Assembly: GCF_029852145.1 (NCBI RefSeq)
Contig: NC_079973.1
Span: 4,774,001-4,838,000, forward strand
Reading direction: 5' to 3'
Source: Microplitis mediator
Taxonomy: Eukaryota > Arthropoda > Insecta > Hymenoptera > Braconidae
Length of the DNA stretch: 64,000 nt
Positions within the stretch are counted from its first letter, which is position 1; each line of letters starts with the position of its first letter. This document shows positions 58,354-64,000 of the stretch, piece after piece. A program made the position numbers and the translations under genes. A model generated the notes under the pieces. The model saw nothing but the letters and a program-made list of their open reading frames with translations, had not been told where the DNA came from and searched no databases.

Positions 58354-58608
58354 GTCGCAGTGGCGAAATTGGTAACGCGCTTGGACAGTTTTCCTGGGGG
58401 TCTAGCCCTCTTGTGATCAATTGTCTGTGTCACAGGGGAGAGAAGCAATCCTTTGATCCACCTGGCTGTGAAAACAGTGATACGGTGGTGAGAGGGGTTG
58501 TGGATCGAACCTGTGGGCCTTAGTGAGACTAGAACTTAAGTTAAGGACGCATGTTTCCCCCTAAGGGCTGCCTTCCAAGAATTCCTGGTTCGAATCCAGG
58601 CTGTGACA
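58354..58608 (+). ncRNA. tRNA-like Pol III-type transcription unit with a 190-nt structured insert
   Basis: The ends form a tRNA fold. Acceptor stem GTCGCAG (58,354-58,360) pairs with CTGTGAC (58,601-58,607) with discriminator A. A D-arm follows. Anticodon-type stem CTTGG (58,380-58,384) pairs with CCAAG (58,575-58,579). A 4-nt variable loop precedes T-stem CCTGG / CCAGG around loop TTCGAAT. TGGCGAAATTGG fits the A-box consensus TRGYNNARNNGG, and GGTTCGAATCC fits the B box. About 20 T residues follow immediately, a strong Pol III terminator. The 190-nt 'anticodon loop' contains stems such as GATCCAC / GTGGATC and CTGT-GAAA-ACAG. The loop lacks T33, so a functional tRNA after splicing is doubtful. 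Alternatives are a novel structured Pol III RNA, a tRNA with a giant intron, or a relic. Confidence 0.5.
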
Positions 58609-58935
58609 TTTTTTTTTTTTTTTTTTTTTCTTGTTGATAATAATATTTTTTTATATTCAAATAAAAAAACAACATGCTTATTCATTTTTTATTCTCATTA
58701 ATAAAAAATATGCGCATGTTTATGATTATCGTTACATACTCACTTGAATAATTAAAAATAAAAATAAATTATTTTTCAACAAGAAATATTATTTTTAATT
58801 TTTTATCATTAAAAAATGTGCAAATAATTTATAATTTTTTATTTTACATTTGAAATAAATTTTTAATATTGATTTAAAAATCCGAATTTCGGAATGTAAT
58901 CGGAAATTGAAAAATGATAAATTTGTTAGGCACTA

Positions 58936-58949
58936 CCACTAGGTGGCAG
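58936..58949 (+). promoter_or_regulatory. Perfect CTCF consensus match
   Basis: CCACTAGGTGGCAG fits CCASYAGRKGGCRS at all 14 positions. It stands alone in AT-rich DNA between WDR46 and Dlic, 330 bp from the tRNA-like unit. A TATA-like TATATATAAAAG lies at about 58,995 and a second CCACTAGGC core at about 59,026. Confidence 0.4.
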
Positions 58950-59344
58950 AAAATTTTAGTTTTCTCGCAAATACTCCTTCTCATAGTTGTAGAGTATATA
59001 TAAAAGTTTTTTACTTTACTTGTTGCCACTAGGCATATATCACGTTATTCACAGCCGGTAGAAGTGTAGCTACAACTGAAGGACCAGCACAGCGTTGTGT
59101 TCATGTCCACTACACATTGTGAGATCTCATTCTCACAAAATTTTTTGGACATCCTATCCCGCATGAAAAAACTTTATATGTGAAAAAATATACTTTAAAA
59201 TATATGAATATTATAATATTTTTAGAGTTTGTCAATACTAATTGTTTTTTTCATCCTTTTGTTAACTAGATTTTTTTTCAAATATAACATTTGACTATTA
59301 GAGTGTGAGTGTTATATCAATTTTTTATTTTATTTTGATTTGTA

Positions 59345-60045
59345 CTTCATTTAATGTAATATTGAAATTTAATAATTTCATGAAAATTTATTTGTGTCAA
59401 TAATTATATTAATTTGACTATAAAATATGATATAAATTTTTTATTTTTCATTAACAATTTGTTAATTATTTTAATTACTCGTGCGTTAAATTTAAATATT
59501 CGAAAAATGAATTGTTAGAAATTGGAGAAAAATTTAGAAATCGTACGTCAAAATAAAATGGCGGCAGAATATAATAGAAAAATATTTAAAAAATAAAAAA
59601 AAAAACACGCAAGTGTTTCATTGAACAAACCTTGGCGGGGAAATAATATGCAGAAGGGTGTCCTAATACACTTGGAGATTTAATTTAAATTCTCCAAGTG
59701 TCTTGCAGCTAAAAAACTTCACTTAACTGCTATTTCCCACCAGACGATGCCAGATGAGTTTGCTCAGGAACTTGGAAGTATCAGCGTCAGCGATTTGCAA
59801 CACTTAACACCAGCACTGAACACTCAAAACTTAACGACACCATAGACATTTTGCACAATTAAAATTTTACAAACACTGCACAATTAAATTGAATCATAAC
59901 TATGAGTAACAAATTTTATGGATAATTACACGACGTAACTGCAATACTGTGTTTCTATTTAAACTTAAAGAAGGATCTGGACCACTACTGCCGTTGGCGA
60001 TGATACTGACTGCCGCTATTGAACCGTCAGTTAATACACTTGCAA
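59345..60045 (+). repeat. Family R repeat, copy 2 (longest)
   Basis: It extends copy 1 by about 120 bp on the left (AATTTATTTGTGTCAATAA block). The shared part is similar throughout, with small indels. It ends near CTGACTGCCGCTATTGAACC. Confidence 0.8.
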
Positions 60046-60135
60046 TTTATTCTCCCACCCCCACTTTAGCAAAAATTTGAGCGTCGAATACAGCAACGCG
60101 CAGTAGCGCCATCTTGGCGCGAAGTTTAAAAATTG

Positions 60136-60340
60136 AAACTTAATAATTTTATTAAAATTTATTTGTGTCAATAACTACATTAATTAAACTAAAAATTATA
60201 CTCGAAATTTTTTAATTTTCATCAATAATTTATTAATCATTTTTATTACTTGCGCGGTAAATTTAAATATTCGAAAAATAACATTAGAAATCGGAGAAAA
60301 ATTAAAAATCGTGAATCAAAATAAAATGGCGAAATTGTCT
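60136..60340 (+). repeat. Family R repeat, copy 3 (5' fragment)
   Basis: It matches the first roughly 200 bp of copy 2 (AAAATTTATTTGTGTCAATAA, ACTTGCGCGGTAAATTTAAAT, GGAGAAAAATT) and then breaks off before the CCTTGGCGGG segment. Confidence 0.7.
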
Positions 60341-61092
60341 TTTTTTCAATTAATGCATTAATTTATTTAAAATTAATTATTTGAATTTTGATTCGCTAGC
60401 AGTTGAAAGTCACTAAAAATTTTTAAGAAGTGCGGGGGTGGGTGGGCTGTCTGAGAATACAATTCAATCCTTCTATTTAAATTAACTGTCATATCAATAG
60501 ATACTTACATATATATTCGTTGTTCTTATACATCTTTTAAATACTATCAGTTATCACAGAAACATAAAATTTTGTCGACTTCAAAAAATTGAATTACTTT
60601 TTTTTTTTTTTTTAAATTATTAAAATTTTTTTGCCTTCCACATATTTATGTTCTTAAAGTTTATGAATAATTTATCATACTTTATTTATCATTCCTATAT
60701 AAATTTGATTAATTAATTAGTTGGCGGTAAGTTTTTGAATAAATGAAAATTTTAATTTTTCATATTTAATTAAACATATTTATATTAATTAAAACTAAAT
60801 TAAAAGTTATTAATGATTCATAACTCGAAAATTAAATTTAAATAAATTAAAAAAGTCGCGGGAATTTTCAAAATTATAATTTACTTTAAAATTTATGAAT
60901 TTATTTATTTAATTTATTCAAAAATAACTCTTACTTTTACAAAATAATAATAAATAAATAATTAGTATGCAAAACTCGTAGGTGTCTATAAAAATCGAAA
61001 TAAATCGTAGTAGTGTGGTATCGATACTCGATAGAATAAGAATTCGACCGTAAAAGGTTACGAGCAATCGAATATGGGCAGGGAAATGAGTA
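60341..61092. other. Upstream region of Dlic
   Basis: AT-rich with no recognised element until about 61,000. A 17-codon upstream open frame (61,074-61,124) overlaps the Dlic start in another phase. Confidence 0.45.
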
Positions 61093-61175
61093 ATGGCGGC
61101 GACCGCGATCATGTCACAGAGTAATGGGCTTCAATTAAAGAAAAAAGACGACATTAACAATAAAGACAATCTCTG
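61093..61175 (+). CDS. Dlic coding exon 1
   Basis: 27 codons plus two bases, MAATAIMSQSNG and onwards to NKDNLW, with donor GTAAAT. The low-conservation N-terminal extension. Confidence 0.8.
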
Positions 61176-64000
61176 GTAAATTAATAATTAATTATTTAAA
61201 ATTAAACAGCAACAAAAATATTTTTTTTTCCACAAAATTTGTCTCTTAATAAAATAACAAAGTCCGTACTCTGAACTTGACTTGACGTCAGTGCTGGTCT
61301 TGTTCTAAACACATTTATCAATTTTAATTAAATTCAAATTAACTAATTGCTATTTATATTACAGGTCTTCAATTTTAGCAGAAGTACAAAATAGTGGAAA
61401 CAACAAATTACCCTCAAATAAGAATGTACTAGTTCTAGGTGATTATAAATAGTGATGAGTTTATTATTGTAAAGTGTTTCCAAGTGACATGCGGATGATA
61501 TCATTGATATATTTTTTTCTCAGGTGACAATGAAAGTGGCAAGACGACTCTTATCGCAAAGTTACAAGGTGTTGAGGATCCTAAAAAGGGATCTGGGTTA
61601 GAGTTCGCTTATATTGATGTCAGAGATGACTATAGAGATGGTAATATTTAAATAAATATATTGTAGATTTAATTGTGATTTTTGAATATTTAAATTGGGT
61701 GTGACAATTTTTTACTTTGACGTTTAGATCAAACTCGGTTGTCAGTATGGGTGTTGGATGGTGATCCGGGTCATGCAAATCTGCTGAGATTTGCATTGAA
61801 CGCTGAAAAATTTCCCCATACTTTAGTTATGTTAGTAGCTGCTATGACAACACCATGGGCTCTACTCGACCAATTGCAATCTTGGGCAGCACTTCTTGGC
61901 GATCATATTGATAAATTGCCGCTAGATAATGACACGCGGCAAAAATGTAGACAATTAAGTATGTAGTGAAATATTATTTATTTACTAAGAAAAAAAAAAT
62001 TGAGGATTAAAAAAATATCAATAATCGATGAGTGTAAATGTAGCAGATGGGAAAATTTATGATACTGAAGTTAGCCAACGTCTAATAATTTTTTGATTTT
62101 TTTTAAAATGATAAATTATAAAAAAAAAATATTTAATTAAAATTGCACCTGTAGTTTTTAAAATTTTTCACATGTGCATATTTTTAGTTTTTCTTTTTTA
62201 AATTTATTTATTGAAAAAAAAATTCGAACGTCTTTAATTGTCTGTTAACTTCAATAATCTAGAAAATTTATGATCCTGAAATTAGCAGACAATTAACAAT
62301 TTTCAAATTTTTTTTTTCAACGAATCAATTACAGAAAAAAAAATTTAAAAATTTGCAAATGTAGAAAATTTCAAAAATTATAAGTGCAATTTTTTTAAAT
62401 ATGTTTATTTTATAATTTATCATTTTGCATAATTTTAAAAAATTATTAGACGTCGGCTAACTTCAGTATTATGAAAATTTATGTTTTAATCAACTGAATT
62501 AAATATTTGAAATAATGAAATTTAAAAAAATGCGCGTACTGAATTTTCAATTGTATAAATGTGTATTTTGTTTTTTTACTCTGCTTAAATTTTATTTATT
62601 TATTCTAAAATTTTAAAAATTGTCAGTTATATTTACACTCATAAGTCAGCCAACGTTTAATCATTTTTGGAATTTATTTAAAACAAAAAAATATTTTTAA
62701 AAATTGCACTTATAGTTTTTTTAATTTTCTACATGTGCATATTTTTAGTTTATTTTTTTTTTTGCAATTAAGTCGTTGAAAAAAAAATCCGAAAATTTTT
62801 AATTGTCTGCGAACTTCAGGATCATTAATACTCTCAATTATCGCATTGCTACATTTCGAATAATTTATCGATGACAGAAAATAACAAACATCGTCTAGTT
62901 GCTATAAATAAAATAAAATCAAAAATATGTACGCAGAGATTTTGAAAATCTTTAATATTCATTTTTTTTATGCTTCTAATTTAATCAATCGTTTTTTTTA
63001 CTCGCGGGTTAGTCGGAGCTGGAGAAAATTTAATAAATAATTTGAAATGTATCAACAAAATATGATCCTGAAGTTAACAGACAATTAAAAACTTTCGGAT
63101 TTTTTTTTTTCAGAAAATAAATTACAAAAAAAAAGAAAACTAAAAAGTGTAAATGTAGAAAATTGAAAACTCTACAGGTGTAATTTTTTCAAATATTTTT
63201 TTTTTCATAATTTATTGTTCAAAAATTAATCAAAAATGATTAGACGTCGGCTAACTTTAGTATCATCAACAAAATATTCGTGTAATTGTTGGTAATTTTT
63301 TTACCAATTGTTACATTTAAATTATTAACAATTAGTGTGTGATAAATACGTAAAATAAATTATTTAATTTACTCAGATGTGAAAAAGTGGCAAGATTACA
63401 CGGAACCGGGTGATGAATTAGATCCAGGCAGTCCATTAAGACGCACAAGTCGTAATTTAGATGATGATGCAGACAATTTACCATTACCTGAAGGTGTACT
63501 CACTACTAATTTAGGACTTGATGTTGTCGTTGTAATTACGAAGACAGATTATATGTCAACGCTTGAGAAAGAGCACGATTACAAGTAATTTTATAATTAA
63601 AAAAAAAATAATAATTATTATTAAAGTGATTACTAAAGTGATATATTTTTTAGAGATGAACACTTTGATTTTATGCAGCAGTGGATCAGGAGATTTTGTT
63701 TGCAATATGGAGCCGGGTTATTTTATACTTCTGCAAAAGAAGATAAAAATTGCGATTTATTGTATAAATACCTCACTCATAGAATTTATAATCTACCTTT
63801 TAGAACACCTGCATTAGTTGTAGAAAAGGACGCTGTGCTAATGTAAGTTAGTTAATTTAAATAACTAAATATAATTTATAATTAATATTTTATTCCAGAC
63901 CTGCTGGTTGGGATAACATTAAAAAAATATGTATACTTCATGAAAATTTACAGTCTATGAAACCAGACGATTATTACCGTGATGTTATCGCTCAGCCATC
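61093..64000 (+). CDS. Cytoplasmic dynein light intermediate chain, 5' part
   Basis: Seven exons with consistent phases: 61093-61175, 61365-61438, 61524-61640, 61728-61958, 63377-63584, 63654-63842 and 63899 onward, cut by the window edge after about 334 residues (the family is roughly 500). The subunit binds the dynein heavy chain through a Ras-like domain and recruits cargo adaptors through its C-terminal half, which is outside the window. Visible motifs are the P-loop GDNESGKT (residues 53-60), GLEFAYIDV, WVLDGDPGH (about 99-107) and TKTD (223-226) in the position of the G-protein NKxD box. The ATG at 61,093 has a purine at -3 and G at +4; the next in-frame ATG is at 61,111. Both begin just before the poorly conserved N-terminal tail, so either is possible. 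Confidence 0.95.
61365..61438 (+). CDS. Dlic coding exon 2
   Basis: Acceptor ATTACAG, donor GTGATT. Encodes SSILAEVQ and NKNVLVLG, the first strand leading into the P-loop. Confidence 0.9.
61524..61640 (+). CDS. Dlic coding exon 3 (P-loop)
   Basis: Acceptor TTCTCAG, donor GTAATA. Encodes GDNESGKTTLIAKLQGVEDP and GLEFAYIDVRDDYRD, near-identical to the Drosophila subunit in this stretch. Confidence 0.96.
61728..61958 (+). CDS. Dlic coding exon 4
   Basis: Acceptor CGTTTAG, donor GTATGT. Encodes TRLSVWVLDGDPGH and the amphipathic run that includes LLDQLQSWAALLGDHIDKL. Confidence 0.95.
62028..62641 (+). mobile_element. Family M MITE interrupted by family A
   Basis: Left part ATGAGTGTAAATGTAGCAGA and right part ending GTCAGTTATATTTACACTCAT match the termini of the M copies at 2776 and 43,321. 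The interruption at 62,059-62,472 is two family A copies. Confidence 0.75.
62059..62472 (+). mobile_element. Two family A MITE copies separated and flanked by GAAAATTT
   Basis: Copies 62,059-62,261 and 62,270-62,472. The 8-mer GAAAATTT occurs before the first (62,051-62,058), between the two (62,262-62,269) and after the second (62,473-62,480). Confidence 0.88.
62642..62825 (+). mobile_element. Family A palindromic MITE, copy 10 (left end eroded)
   Basis: It begins at AAGTCAGCCAACGTTTAAT without the usual ATGATACTG, and ends CGAACTTCAGGATCAT. It abuts the right end of family M. Confidence 0.75.
63062..63266 (-). mobile_element. Family A palindromic MITE, copy 11
   Basis: From ATGATCCTGAAGTTAACAG to GCTAACTTTAGTATCAT, flanked by CAACAAAAT on both sides (63,053-63,061 and 63,267-63,275), a 9-bp direct repeat. 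Confidence 0.88.
63377..63584 (+). CDS. Dlic coding exon 5
   Basis: Acceptor ACTCAG, donor GTAATT. Encodes NVKKWQDYTEPGDELDPGSP, an acidic linker, then NLGLDVVVVITKTDYMSTLE with the TKTD box. The acidic LDPGSPLRRTSR segment may be phosphoregulated in this family, which is only an inference. Confidence 0.95.
63654..63842 (+). CDS. Dlic coding exon 6
   Basis: Acceptor TTTTTTAG, donor GTAAGT. Encodes DEHFDFMQQWIRRFCLQYGA, LFYTSAKEDKNCDLLYKYL and PFRTPALVVEKDAV, typical of the family. Confidence 0.95.
63899..64000 (+). CDS. Dlic coding exon 7, truncated by the window edge
   Basis: Acceptor TATTCCAG. Encodes PAGWDNIKKICILHENLQ and SMKPDDYYRDVIAQP before the sequence ends. The C-terminal adaptor-binding region is missing. 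Confidence 0.93.

Larger units (their letters stand above)
61959..63376 (+). other. Dlic intron 4, mostly nested MITEs
   Basis: 1,418 bp, GTATGT to TTACTCAG. It contains family M (62,028-62,641) split by two family A copies, then A copies at 62,642-62,825 and 63,062-63,266. Little unique sequence remains. Confidence 0.85.

Overview
The window is nuclear DNA of an insect: very AT-rich, with short GT-AG introns, many AT microsatellites and dense small DNA transposons. Three well-conserved proteins fix the phylum (Eip74EF/E74-type ETS factor, alpha-spectrin, dynein light intermediate chain), and WDR46/Utp7 adds a housekeeping gene. The codon and intron style and the palindromic MITE load suggest a hymenopteran, perhaps a braconid-type parasitoid wasp. 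That lineage is an inference.

Layout. Positions 1-17,150 hold no recognisable gene, only AT-rich DNA, simple repeats and several MITE families. A GC-richer stretch at about 17,160-17,600, followed by a leader to 18,312, looks like the promoter and 5' UTR of E74. E74 runs 18,313-38,776 on the + strand in five coding exons whose phases all match (509 codons). Its 7.7-kb and 10.3-kb introns are full of repeats. Positions 38,777-46,100 are gene-free and transposon-rich: a 968-bp foldback element with an exact 8-bp target duplication, two copies of a composite MITE, and a decayed non-LTR reverse transcriptase fragment. Alpha-spectrin follows (46,485-55,439, +, three coding exons, 2,418 codons). 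WDR46 (57,325-55,670, -, two exons, 525 codons) converges tail-to-tail with it. Positions 57,550-60,340 contain a three-copy dispersed repeat, a tRNA-like Pol III-type unit with a 190-nt structured insert, and a perfect CTCF consensus match. The dynein light intermediate chain gene starts at 61,093 (+) and runs off the right edge after seven exons.

The genes form no operon-like unit. E74 is a steroid-response regulator, alpha-spectrin is membrane skeleton, WDR46 acts in small-subunit ribosome assembly, and Dlic is a cargo-adaptor subunit of cytoplasmic dynein. The most distinctive material is non-coding: (1) the tRNA-like 255-nt unit at 58,354-58,608; (2) a roughly 205-bp nearly fully palindromic MITE (called family A here), present about 15 times, with 8-9 bp target duplications and nested in at least four other element families; (3) a coding-like open frame just upstream of E74 exon 2 whose splice phase does not fit the main transcript.
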